A stretch of 64,000 nt of DNA from Candidatus Gastranaerophilales bacterium (GTDB taxonomy: Bacteria > Cyanobacteriota > Vampirovibrionia > Gastranaerophilales > Gastranaerophilaceae): positions 1-64,000 of the forward strand of contig CANPYW010000005.1 of the NCBI GenBank assembly GCA_947588745.1, in the 5' to 3' direction. The number at the start of each line of letters is the position of its first letter. Position 1 is the stretch's first letter. A model generated the notes under the pieces. The model did no database searches, was not told the DNA's origin, and saw only the letters and a program-made list of their open reading frames with translations. Below are positions 17,290 to 25,393 of this stretch, in pieces. Position numbers and translations under genes: made by a program.

Positions 17290-17661
17290 TCAAATTACTT
17301 TCACCAGCTTCCTTTCACCGTTAAAATCAACAGCATATTGATATATTTTGCCGTTCTGTGACTCTACATTAACCCCGTAAACAAATCCTTTGTTCGATTT
17401 TGTTCCGAAAGAAACTTTTTCTTCTTTCCACTTACCCTCTTGAAGCTTTTTTATAAACTTTACAGTCTGCTTTCTTTTGGGTCTAAATGTTTCATACTTT
17501 TTTGATTTCGTATTATACTGTGTCAATTCTGCAGCAATACTGCCGCAAACAGGACACACAAGTATTTCCAGTTTTCTTTCCTTATATTCATTTTCAGGAA
17601 AAAGAATAACTGTCTGTTGAGGCTTATGATAGCCTCCGCAACAATAAATCACCCGCAACAT
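17290..17661 (-). CDS. Zinc-ribbon protein at the head of the phage late operon
   Basis: This 123-residue protein has a Cys-rich front: CCGGYH (residues 7-12) and CPVCGS (36-41), spaced like a treble-clef or zinc-ribbon domain. A basic segment (RPKRKQTVKFIKK, about 59-71) follows, then a beta-rich C-terminus. It is the first gene of the leftward late block. A DNA- or RNA-binding or late regulatory role is possible but unproven. The GGGGGA site is only 2 nt from the ATG; a GTG at 17652 has better spacing, so the start is uncertain. Confidence 0.55.
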   Translation of the reverse strand: MLRVIYCCGGYHKPQQTVILFPENEYKERKLEILVCPVCGSIAAELTQYNTKSKKYETFRPKRKQTVKFIKKLQEGKWKEEKVSFGTKSNKGFVYGVNVESQNGKIYQYAVDFNGERKLVKVI

Positions 17662-17700
17662 TCCCCCGACTTAACGGTTTTAGTCACCTTTTCGCACATA

Positions 17701-17716
17701 GGAATTATTATATTCC
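17701..17716 (-). promoter_or_regulatory. Candidate late promoter with inverted repeat over the -10
   Basis: On the minus strand TATAAT (17712-17707) lies about 45 bp upstream of the first late gene. It is embedded in the palindrome GGAAT-6-ATTCC (17701-17716), a plausible operator. The -35 is weak: TTGGTT at a 19-bp spacing, or GGTTTA at 17 bp. Other AT-rich -10-like boxes occur near 17740-17752. The region 17662-17832 holds no gene I can support. Confidence 0.45.
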
Positions 17717-17832
17717 GCTACTCAAGTCTTAAACCAAATCTTATTATTATAATAGCACATTTATTTCCTTTTCGATATATCTTTTAGAAATATATTTACA
17801 TTTCTTAACATTTATATCTATGAGAACTATTA

Positions 17833-18303
17833 TTAGCGATGATATTTTTCATTATTGATAATTTTAAATGCTCTATATATCTGTTCAGAGAGCAATAATC
17901 TAGCCATTTGATGAGTAAATGTCATTTTTGAGAAACTAAGTTTAAAATTTGATATATCTGAAATTTGTTTATCTAATCCGTTTGCACCGCCAATAATAAA
18001 AACAATTTCGCTGTAACCTTCATGAGAAATCATTTTTATTTTTTGAGCGAAATCTTCAGAAGATAAGTTTTTTCCGTTTATTTCAAGCGTTATAATAAAA
18101 GAGTTTTCTTCTATATGCTGTATAATTCTTTGTGCCTCTGTTTTTTTATATTTATCTGTCAAAGACTCATCAAGAATTTGTTCTGCGATTATTTCCGTAA
18201 CCGAGAAACTGCAAAATGGCGAAAGCCTTTTTTTATATTCACTCAGAGCATCTTTTAAATATTGTTCTTTAATCTTTCCAACTGCTATAATTCGTATATT
18301 CAT
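17833..18303 (-). CDS. rlmH: 23S rRNA (pseudouridine-1915-N3)-methyltransferase RlmH
   Basis: This 156-residue SPOUT methyltransferase modifies pseudouridine 1915 in helix 69 of 23S rRNA using SAM. It has the typical start MNIRIIAVGKIKE, a SAM-binding IVFIIGGANGLDKQI (about 100-114), and LSFSKMTFTHQMARLLLSEQIYRAFKI-type C-terminal segments, ending with the conserved KYHR. Length and ends are normal, so the gene is intact. It is the last gene of the trxA-panE operon, and the prophage begins just beyond its stop. No strong Shine-Dalgarno is visible. Confidence 0.95.
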   Translation of the reverse strand: MNIRIIAVGKIKEQYLKDALSEYKKRLSPFCSFSVTEIIAEQILDESLTDKYKKTEAQRIIQHIEENSFIITLEINGKNLSSEDFAQKIKMISHEGYSEIVFIIGGANGLDKQISDISNFKLSFSKMTFTHQMARLLLSEQIYRAFKIINNEKYHR

Positions 18304-18342
18304 AATTTATTATTAGTTTACGGAAATCACAATTATAACATT

Positions 18343-19329
18343 TTATACAAATGACGGATTTTTTATATAGTCGTTGTTAGCTTTCATAGTTTTATAGAAA
18401 TCACAATTATGACATTCTATATAATTATCAGATGGTATCTTTCCAAGTAAAATCTGCCTCATTTTTTTCATTCTAGGAGCTCTTAATGCTCGCTGCAATC
18501 CGACTTTAAATACATTAACCCCTAAATCTCTGTGAACGGCACAACAACAGCCTAATAGTCTGCCATCCCAGTTAACTTGAGGAGAAAGCCATGGATGTAA
18601 ACATAAAGGTATAGAATTTTTTCTTAAAAGGTTGAAAACATCAGAATCATACACAGGAATACGTTTTGAATATACCTGAGTTAATAATTTATGATCTTCT
18701 ACAGTATATTCTTTTTTTGACCAGGGCATTTTATAATAAATATCAGCAAAACCTAAACTGCTAGCTATATCACAAGCTTCAAAATATTGATGTTTTGTAT
18801 AATCAAACATTATAAATTGCCATCTTAAAATTGGATATTTACTATTATATTTTTTCTTATATTCATTTAATTTTTTTATATTTGAAATTACATTATCGTA
18901 ATTACCGTTTTTTCTATAAATTGAATAAGTTTCATTTGAAGTTCCATCAATAGAAAAAGTTATGCCCGCAAATTGATATTTTACAAGTGCCTCTATTATT
19001 TCATCAGAAACTTTATTAAAATTTACGCCATTAAAAGCAGTTAACTTAACATCTTTTTTGTGAGCATACTCTATAATTTTAATAAAATCGGGATTAAGGA
19101 ATATTTCACCGCCCATCGACACTTCAATCATTTCTATATAAGGATTTTTATCTAAAAGTTTTTTAAAATCTTCAAACTTCAAATAACCGTTTCCGACTAT
19201 TTGTCCGCTTGATTTTTTACGCATATAGCAATCACTACACTCCAAATTACACAAACTGCAAAGTTCAACTCTCAGCATTGAAGGCAGCTTAAATACTTGT
19301 CTGTAAAACTTCCAAAATTTTTTATTCAT
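18343..19329 (-). CDS. Radical SAM protein with SPASM-like C-terminal Cys motifs
   Basis: This 328-residue protein has the radical SAM motif C27-x3-C31-x2-C34, with C24 just before it. A glycine-rich SMGGEIFLNPDF element (about 71-82) and FSIDGTSNETYSIYRKNG (about 125-142) follow, as in SPASM-type enzymes. The C-terminal Cys set (CLHPW, GCCCAVH, ECHNCDF) probably binds auxiliary iron-sulfur clusters. Substrate is unknown; the family includes peptide and carbohydrate modifiers. It overlaps the PanE-like gene by 8 bp, so the two are likely made together. Confidence 0.8.
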   Translation of the reverse strand: MNKKFWKFYRQVFKLPSMLRVELCSLCNLECSDCYMRKKSSGQIVGNGYLKFEDFKKLLDKNPYIEMIEVSMGGEIFLNPDFIKIIEYAHKKDVKLTAFNGVNFNKVSDEIIEALVKYQFAGITFSIDGTSNETYSIYRKNGNYDNVISNIKKLNEYKKKYNSKYPILRWQFIMFDYTKHQYFEACDIASSLGFADIYYKMPWSKKEYTVEDHKLLTQVYSKRIPVYDSDVFNLLRKNSIPLCLHPWLSPQVNWDGRLLGCCCAVHRDLGVNVFKVGLQRALRAPRMKKMRQILLGKIPSDNYIECHNCDFYKTMKANNDYIKNPSFV

Positions 19330-20239
19330 AACTTTTTTCCTTTTGTTTCAATTCTCTATAGATTTTTTCATTTTGCGGAACTGCTATATTATACTTTTTT
19401 GCCAACTTCAATACCTCGCCCGAAAAAATTTCAGTTTCAATATGTCTTTTTGCCATAACATCCTGAAGCATTGATGTAATTGCATCATCAATTTGTTCAA
19501 ACAAAAAACTTACTGCTGAATTGTATATTAATTCATAATTAGAAATTTTTTCATGTTTTGCAATAATTGCAGCCTCATGCATAAGTGATTTCAAATCAGA
19601 AGCCAATTCACTATCCTGTTTGATTTGTTTTAAAGTTAAGCCGGTAGCGGCACTAAGCTGATTAATCCCGACATTTATCATAAATTTTTTCCAATATTCA
19701 CCATTAATATCATCAGAAATTCTGTATTTAATATGAGTTTTATCACAAAATTTAGAAAATAAATCAAGTGCATTCTTTTGATACGGGAATTGAATGCCTG
19801 TAACTATTTCATATATTCCGTCATTTTCTATATTTCTTCCATTACGAACACTTGAATGTCCAAGATAAAAGGAAGTAAGAATATTTTTATCCGAATACGT
19901 TTTGGCTATTATACTTTCGCTGTGAATTCCGTTTAACAAAGAAACAAAAATAGTATCTTCATAAACAAAGTTCTTTATATCATCCAATACTTCATCCAAG
20001 TTATAACTTTTAACGGCAATAATAATTAAATCTGCTTTAAAATTTTTATAATCAGGCAGAATATAATCAAAATTATAAGGTACATTATTAAATATGGTAG
20101 TGTTATTTTTATATTTTTGATATCGTTTTTCATCCAGAAGAATTTTGAAGCAAACATCTTCAGAATTATATATCGGAACAGCAACAATAGTTCCGATTGC
20201 CCCTAATCCGCATAAAAGTACATTTTTTATTTCGTTCAT
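19322..20239 (-). CDS. panE: 2-dehydropantoate 2-reductase family protein (PanE/ApbA)
   Basis: This 305-residue NADPH-dependent reductase has an N-terminal Rossmann motif GLGAIG (residues 11-16), an IIIAVKSYNLDE segment (about 72-83, with the conserved Lys) and LLNGIHSE (about 101-108). The C-terminal helical domain has YWKKFMINVGINQLSAATG (about 182-200), where Lys and Asn are catalytic in the family. It would reduce ketopantoate to pantoate for CoA synthesis, although paralogues act on other 2-oxoacids. No panB/panC neighbours are visible. It overlaps its upstream neighbour by 1 bp and the radical SAM gene by 8 bp. Confidence 0.8.
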   Translation of the reverse strand: MNEIKNVLLCGLGAIGTIVAVPIYNSEDVCFKILLDEKRYQKYKNNTTIFNNVPYNFDYILPDYKNFKADLIIIAVKSYNLDEVLDDIKNFVYEDTIFVSLLNGIHSESIIAKTYSDKNILTSFYLGHSSVRNGRNIENDGIYEIVTGIQFPYQKNALDLFSKFCDKTHIKYRISDDINGEYWKKFMINVGINQLSAATGLTLKQIKQDSELASDLKSLMHEAAIIAKHEKISNYELIYNSAVSFLFEQIDDAITSMLQDVMAKRHIETEIFSGEVLKLAKKYNIAVPQNEKIYRELKQKEKSYE

Positions 20240-20730
20240 TATTTATACCTTATTCGTCTGCTGTATTCATCAAAAGATATATTAGAAATTCGACCTTTTA
20301 CAAAACAAATAATTATAATTATAAAACAAAATAATAAATTCAGCATAAAAGTTATTTCAAATGCCTGCTGAATTGTCCAAAACCCCTGCGGAAGAAATCC
20401 CGAACGAATTGCATAAACATATAGATTAAACAATAAAACAATAAAAACAAAAGCAAATAAAATCTTATAAATAATACTTTCCCTGTCGCCTAAAATATCA
20501 AAAACTCGTCTGTCTACAAGAGATAAAAAAGTAACAATATAAACCATATTCAAAAAAGCGAGCATGGTTTTAGCGATTACAAGATAATCCTGAGTTCTTA
20601 CATCAGGAATAATAAAATTATTAAATATGAACGTTGTGGCAGCCGAAATAAAAAAAAGAATTATAATATTAAAAAAGAACCATTTACGCCCAATTGCATT
20701 GTTTGAAGCAAATAGTCTGTCATCGCTCAT
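20239..20730 (-). CDS. DUF805-like inner membrane protein
   Basis: This 163-residue protein has four hydrophobic segments (about 18-40, 55-75, 85-110 and 125-148) and an N-terminal NAIGRKWFFFN motif, the GRxxFW-type signature of DUF805 membrane proteins. Function is unknown. A neighbouring gene encodes a similar four-helix protein, suggesting duplication or a hetero-oligomer. A GAGAGG ribosome binding site precedes the ATG. It overlaps panE by 1 bp. Confidence 0.6.
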   Translation of the reverse strand: MSDDRLFASNNAIGRKWFFFNIIILFFISAATTFIFNNFIIPDVRTQDYLVIAKTMLAFLNMVYIVTFLSLVDRRVFDILGDRESIIYKILFAFVFIVLLFNLYVYAIRSGFLPQGFWTIQQAFEITFMLNLLFCFIIIIICFVKGRISNISFDEYSRRIRYK

Positions 20731-20786
20731 AAAAACCTCTCAACTATACAAAGTATAGAATAATTACAAACAAATATCAATGAAAA

Positions 20787-21239
20787 TTATTTAATAAAGG
20801 ATATAATAATTGCTATAACAGCTGCAACGGGTATTAAAACAAAGAATGTAAGAATATCCAAAATATTAATAATAAATGGAATATTGTATATAAAAAGCCT
20901 TACACATAAACAATAAAGAACCGGAAAAACAAATAGTATGATAAAAAGCTTTTTTATATTTTCAGAAAACAACAAAGATTTTGATTTACTAATATCCATA
21001 AAACGACGATATATTAAAGATAACATAGCAAATACCGCCACAAATTTAACGAGAGAAATAACGAAATCAAGAATATAAAAAAGAAATTTTACGGAAGTGT
21101 GTTGAAGGAAGGTAGCAAAATTAATGAAATACAGTCCTAAAAAAATAAGAAACATAATAGCCATATTAATGGCATAATTTTTTCGGTTAATAACACCATT
21201 ATAGCCAAAAAAATCATTATTAGTTTCAAAATAAGCCAT
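20787..21239 (-). CDS. DUF805-like inner membrane protein (second copy)
   Basis: This 150-residue, four-segment membrane protein contains FFGYNGVINRKNYAINM (about residues 10-26), which corresponds to the FxGRxxRxxFW box of DUF805. Its layout resembles the next gene in the operon. It begins 8 bp after the thioredoxin stop with an ideal AGGAG site. The role is unknown; envelope-associated functions have been suggested for the family. Confidence 0.6.
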   Translation of the reverse strand: MAYFETNNDFFGYNGVINRKNYAINMAIMFLIFLGLYFINFATFLQHTSVKFLFYILDFVISLVKFVAVFAMLSLIYRRFMDISKSKSLLFSENIKKLFIILFVFPVLYCLCVRLFIYNIPFIINILDILTFFVLIPVAAVIAIIISFIK

Positions 21240-21247
21240 AAAATCTC

Positions 21248-21571
21248 CTATAAATGCTTCCTTAAACTATTTTCAATAACTGAAGAAGAAACAACATTAA
21301 CAATTCTTTCAACAGGTTCACCATTTTTGAAAATTAACAAACAAGGCACACCAATAATCGAATATTTTTGAGCTGTTGTAACATTTTCATCAGCTTTAAT
21401 TTTAACAAAATTTACATCTGATGACAACTTTTCCGCTAAATTTTCGATTACCGGAGACAGCTTTCTGCAAGGGCCGCACCAGGTTGCCCAAAAATCGACA
21501 AGAGTAACCTTATCCGACTTTAAAACAATATCATCAAAATTTTCATCAGTAATATCTGTAACCTTAGACAT
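21248..21571 (-). CDS. trxA: Thioredoxin
   Basis: This 107-residue thioredoxin keeps the WCGPC active site (VDFWATWCGPCRK, around residues 24-36) and the cis-proline loop. It reduces disulfides in the cytoplasm. The residue after the cis-proline is Cys (GVPCLLIFKNGE) where Thr is usual. The start at 21571 is chosen because GAGG lies 7 nt upstream; an upstream in-frame ATG at 21583 lacks a site. It is the first gene of a leftward operon with the two DUF805-like proteins, PanE, the radical SAM protein and RlmH. Confidence 0.93.
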   Translation of the reverse strand: MSKVTDITDENFDDIVLKSDKVTLVDFWATWCGPCRKLSPVIENLAEKLSSDVNFVKIKADENVTTAQKYSIIGVPCLLIFKNGEPVERIVNVVSSSVIENSLRKHL

Positions 21572-21718
21572 AATAAACCTCATATAAATAACAAGAGAAT
21601 TATTAAATAACTAATTCAAAAAGTAAATTAGCATATTTATCTAATTTTATAAGAATAAATGTAAATCATAAAGTAATCTTAACTTGAGATAAAAGAAAAG
21701 TCCAGAATAAAAAATTAC

Positions 21719-21747
21719 TTGACAAAAAGTTATATTCTATATACTAT
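21719..21747 (+). promoter_or_regulatory. Promoter of the tRNA-tuf operon
   Basis: TTGACA (21719-21724) is a perfect -35. TACTAT (21742-21747) follows at 17 bp; TATACT at 21740-21745 gives 15 bp. It lies about 20 bp upstream of the first tRNA gene and is the only strong promoter before the tRNA cluster, so it probably drives the three tRNAs and tuf. The remainder of 21584-21718 shows no gene. Confidence 0.7.
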
Positions 21748-21767
21748 ACAGAAAGCATACGAGATAT

Positions 21768-21839
21768 GCCGGTGTAGCTCAACGGTAGAGCAACGGTTTT
21801 GTAAACCGTAGGTTGTAGGTTCGATTCCTATCACCGGCT
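21768..21839 (+). tRNA. tRNA-Thr (TGT)
   Basis: The acceptor stem GCCGGTG/CACCGGC is perfectly paired, the anticodon stem ACGGT/ACCGT encloses TTTGTAA with anticodon TGT, and the T-loop TTCGATT is standard. The discriminator is T. CCA is not encoded. Confidence 0.95.
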
Positions 21840-21874
21840 ATTTCCGAGTTTTGTACATTCGAAATAGAAAACGT

Positions 21875-21957
21875 GGGTAGATGGCCGAGTGGCTAAAGGC
21901 GACAGACTGTAAATCTGTTGACGAGAGTCTACGGTGGTTCGAATCCACCTCTGCCCA
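21875..21957 (+). tRNA. tRNA-Tyr (GTA)
   Basis: This is a class II tRNA with a long variable arm. Acceptor GGGTAGA/TCTGCCC pairs (one G-T), anticodon stem CAGA/TCTG encloses CTGTAAA with anticodon GTA, and the discriminator is A. It lies between two tRNA-Thr genes upstream of tuf. Confidence 0.95.
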
Positions 21958-21966
21958 TTTTATTGA

Positions 21967-22038
21967 GCCCTTGTGGCGCAGTGGTAGCGCATTCCCTTGG
22001 TAAGGGAAAGGTCACGGGTTCAAGTCCCGTCAAGGGCT
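21967..22038 (+). tRNA. tRNA-Thr (GGT)
   Basis: The acceptor GCCCTTG/CAAGGGC is perfectly paired, the anticodon stem TTCCC/GGGAA encloses TTGGTAA with anticodon GGT, and the T-arm CGGG TTCAAGT CCCG is standard. The order Thr-Tyr-Thr-tuf recalls the thrU-tyrU-glyT-thrT-tufB operon of enterobacteria, without the glycine tRNA. Confidence 0.95.
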
Positions 22039-22099
22039 ATTTAGCTATTGTATAAAATAACAGACAAGTAGAATATCAAAGAAAAAGGAGTTTAAACTC

Positions 22100-23308
22100 A
22101 TGGCACGCGAAAAGTTTGAAAGAAACAAACCGCACGTTAACATTGGTACTATCGGACACGTAGACCATGGTAAAACAACGTTAACGGCAGCAATCACATC
22201 TTGTATGGCAGCTGTAGGAAAAGCTCAAGCAAAGAAGTTTGATGAAATCGATGCAGCACCTGAAGAAAAAGCAAGAGGTATTACAATTTCAACAGCACAC
22301 GTTGAATATGAAACAGATTTAAGACACTATGCACACGTTGACTGTCCGGGACACGCTGACTATGTAAAGAACATGATTACCGGTGCAGCACAAATGGATG
22401 GTGCAATATTAGTTATTGCGGCAACCGATGGTCCTATGCCTCAAACAAGAGAACACATCTTACTTGCAAGACAGGTTGGTGTTCCTAAATTAGTAGTATT
22501 CTTAAACAAATGTGATATGGTTGATGACGAAGAATTGCTCGAATTAGTTGAAATGGAAGCAAGAGAGTTATTAACTAAATATGAATTCGACGGTGATAAT
22601 ACACCATTCATTAGAGGTTCAGCATTAAAAGCATTAGAAGCAGTTCAAGCAAATACAACAATTGCTCGTGGTCAAGATAAATGGGTTGATAAAATTTGGG
22701 AATTAATGGATGCAGTTGACCAATGGATTCCTACACCTGATCGTGACGTTGATAAACCGTTCTTAATGCCGATTGAAGATATTTTCTCAATCACAGGTCG
22801 TGGTACAGTTGCTACCGGCAGAGTTGAAAGAGGAAAAGTAAAAGTTGGACAAGAAGTTGAAGTTGTAGGATTTGGCGAAACAAAGAAAACAACAGTAACT
22901 GGTGTTGAAATGTTCAGAAAACTTCTTGATGAAGGTATCGCAGGTGATAACATCGGTGCTTTATTAAGAGGTATTGATAAAACTGATGTACAAAGAGGAC
23001 AAGTATTGGCTGCTCCCGGTTCAATTACACCGCATACTAAATTCACAGCTAACGTTTACGTTTTAACAAAAGATGAAGGTGGTCGTCATACACCATTCTT
23101 CCCTGGATATAGACCTCAATTCTATATCAGAACAACAGACGTAACCGGTTCAATTAAATTCGACGGCGAAATGGTTATGCCAGGTGATAACGTAGTTATG
23201 GATGTTGAATTAATCAATCCGGTAGCTATCGAACAAGGTATGAAATTCGCTATCAGAGAAGGCGGACGTACAGTTGGTGCCGGTGTTGTAGATAAAATTA
23301 TTGCATAA
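22100..23308 (+). CDS. tuf: Translation elongation factor Tu
   Basis: This 402-residue EF-Tu delivers aminoacyl-tRNA to the ribosome. G-motifs are intact: GHVDHGKT (residues 19-26), switch [19 protein letters not shown] and GSALKAL. Domains II and III follow with the expected [12 protein letters not shown] and TPHTKF segments. Codon use is cleaner and less AT-biased at third positions than in neighbours, as expected for a highly expressed gene. An AAAGGAG site precedes the ATG. It ends the tRNA operon and is followed by a strong terminator. Confidence 0.98.
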   Translation: MAREKFERNKPHVNIGTIGHVDHGKTTLTAAITSCMAAVGKAQAKKFDEIDAAPEEKARGITISTAHVEYETDLRHYAHVDCPGHADYVKNMITGAAQMDGAILVIAATDGPMPQTREHILLARQVGVPKLVVFLNKCDMVDDEELLELVEMEARELLTKYEFDGDNTPFIRGSALKALEAVQANTTIARGQDKWVDKIWELMDAVDQWIPTPDRDVDKPFLMPIEDIFSITGRGTVATGRVERGKVKVGQEVEVVGFGETKKTTVTGVEMFRKLLDEGIAGDNIGALLRGIDKTDVQRGQVLAAPGSITPHTKFTANVYVLTKDEGGRHTPFFPGYRPQFYIRTTDVTGSIKFDGEMVMPGDNVVMDVELINPVAIEQGMKFAIREGGRTVGAGVVDKIIA

Positions 23309-23327
23309 TAGTTTTATAGAATAAAAA

Positions 23328-23357
23328 AGAGAGTCAGAATTGACTCTCTTTTTTTAT
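23328..23357 (+). terminator. Rho-independent terminator after tuf
   Basis: A 9-bp stem AGAGAGTCA/TGACTCTCT with loop GAAT is followed by a run of seven T. The A-rich left flank would let it also work for convergent dnaX. The remainder of 23309-23466 holds no gene. Confidence 0.92.
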
Positions 23358-23466
23358 TTCAATTTTGGCTTGAAGTATACGTAGAGTTTTTTTAATTTTT
23401 ATAATAACTCCAATATAAAAATATACGTAAAGCTGTTTAATTTTTATTTCAAATAAAAAACTTATT

Positions 23467-25329
23467 TTAGTCGATATACTTCCCGCCAAATAAGTCTTTA
23501 ATCATAGCCGCCTGACTTGATGCATCTACAGAAGAAATAGAAGGTTTATCTTTTTCCAATTCCTGTGCTTTTTTATTTTCAACATATTCATGATAAGCTT
23601 CTTCCTCTTGTTTTATTAACTCTTTATCTTCAGTTTTTTTTTCTTGTTGAGGAGGAACTACCGTTTTTTTCGATAAATCAATATTTTCACTTAAAATAAT
23701 ATCTATATCCGGATTTTTAACACATAAATATTTTGAAACGGCATCATAAAGAGCTTGTTTTTTATTACCTTCTTTTGCCTGTTTAACAAACATCTCTTTA
23801 GAAAAAGCTATTACAACTTTTGACTCGGATATTTCAACAGGTTTTGCCAAATTTGAATAAAAAGCTTTATTGGGAGGACTATCAATTGTTTGTAATATTG
23901 ATATCCATAATTTATTCATATCATTTGAGCCTGCGGCTTGAGCTATACTTTCTGATACATTCTCCGTTGTATTATTTTCTGTTCGGGAAGTAGAATTCAA
24001 TGTTTTTTGCGGTTCAGTTTTTTGAGGGGCTGTTTCCGGCTGCTTTGGATGTTGGTCAATAAATTTTGGATGTTCAGGCATTGCTAAAGATTTTTCTTTA
24101 ACAGCACCAACAGTATTAACCGGATTAACAGAAACAACAGCAGACCGACTTACCGTATTTACGCCGGATAATTTCGCTTCAAGTTCTTCTATTCTTTTCA
24201 ATAAATTATCTGCGGAAGGAAGATTTTTGTAATTAGTTAAATCAATGATACACAGTTCAAGCCAAAGATATTTATTAGTAGTTTCTTTAATTTGAACGGC
24301 ATAATAAGAGAGCCTGTCAATAATTTGGATTATTTCCGAAACGGTGAACTTTTCAGCCTGAATTTTTGTATTTTCGTAATTAGTTTCATTAATTTGCGTA
24401 AGTGAATAAATTAATTCTTTATCAGAGCAGTTTTTAACAATCATCAAATCTCTAAAATACTGAATTAAATTTGTTACGATTTGAACGGGTTCATTACCTT
24501 TTGAATATATTTTATCAATTAACGGAACGGAATTTGCACAATCAGAATTAATAATATAACCCGTAATTTCGTTCAAAACATCATAAGAAATTTTACCCAA
24601 AATTTCGTTTACATCATTTGTATCAATTTGTTTATTAAGCCCCAAAACACTAATTTGATCGAGTAAGGCAAGAGCATCACGCATACCGCCCTGTGAATTT
24701 TTTGCAATGGAGTACAGAGCTTCTTTTGTAATGTTAATATTTTCTTGTTCGGATATATATTGAAGGCGTTTAACTATATCATCGGTTGTAATACGCCTAA
24801 AATCGAACCTTTGACATCTTGAAATAATTGTATCAAGGACTTTATGCGGTTCTGTGGTTGCAAGAATAAAAATAACATTTTCAGGTGGTTCTTCAAGTGT
24901 TTTCAAAAGAGCATTAAAAGCGTGATTGGAAAGCATGTGAACTTCATCAATTACATAGATTTTATATCTTCCATTAACGGGAACATATTGAATTTTTTCA
25001 AGGATAGCCTGAGTATCTTCAACGCTTCTGTTACTTGCGGCATCGATTTCAATAACATCAACCGGAATAGAGTTCATAATATCCAGGCATGCCGGACATT
25101 TCCCGCAAGGAGTGAGAGTAGGCCCTTCTTTACAATTTAACGATTTAGCCAAAATTCTGGCGGAAGAAGTTTTACCAGTTCCTCTCGGGCCGCATAATAA
25201 ATAGGCATGGGCAATACGATTTAATTCAATTGCATTACTCAGGGCATGCACAATATTTTCCTGACCGATTAAATCATGAAAAGTCTGAGGACGATATTTT
25301 CTGTATAAAGGAATGTATTTATTATCCAA
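23467..25329 (-). CDS. dnaX: DNA polymerase III subunit gamma/tau
   Basis: This 620-residue clamp-loader ATPase starts DNKYIPLYRKYRPQTFHDLIGQE. It has Walker A GPRGTGKTS (about 44-52), the zinc-binding Cys cluster (C64 and CGKCPAC, about 73-79), Walker B IDEVH and the SRCQRFDFRRI sensor-1/2 region. Residues after about 380 form the tau-type C-terminal extension with a low-complexity linker. The initiation codon is TTG with a GGAGCAGG site upstream. I see no obvious slippery A-run needed for a programmed gamma form. Confidence 0.95.
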   Translation of the reverse strand: MDNKYIPLYRKYRPQTFHDLIGQENIVHALSNAIELNRIAHAYLLCGPRGTGKTSSARILAKSLNCKEGPTLTPCGKCPACLDIMNSIPVDVIEIDAASNRSVEDTQAILEKIQYVPVNGRYKIYVIDEVHMLSNHAFNALLKTLEEPPENVIFILATTEPHKVLDTIISRCQRFDFRRITTDDIVKRLQYISEQENINITKEALYSIAKNSQGGMRDALALLDQISVLGLNKQIDTNDVNEILGKISYDVLNEITGYIINSDCANSVPLIDKIYSKGNEPVQIVTNLIQYFRDLMIVKNCSDKELIYSLTQINETNYENTKIQAEKFTVSEIIQIIDRLSYYAVQIKETTNKYLWLELCIIDLTNYKNLPSADNLLKRIEELEAKLSGVNTVSRSAVVSVNPVNTVGAVKEKSLAMPEHPKFIDQHPKQPETAPQKTEPQKTLNSTSRTENNTTENVSESIAQAAGSNDMNKLWISILQTIDSPPNKAFYSNLAKPVEISESKVVIAFSKEMFVKQAKEGNKKQALYDAVSKYLCVKNPDIDIILSENIDLSKKTVVPPQQEKKTEDKELIKQEEEAYHEYVENKKAQELEKDKPSISSVDASSQAAMIKDLFGGKYID

Positions 25330-25393
25330 TTGCCTGCTCCAATTATATCTGCTACTATTAATTATATATTAAGCAATAAAAAAAGTGTCGGAA

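Noticed and set aside
17712-17790. Minus-strand mini-frame of 12 codons with an AAGGAA site before the phage late genes
   Set aside because: Too short to distinguish from chance, and it lies in AT-rich promoter-like DNA; no leader-peptide features such as codon runs are visible.
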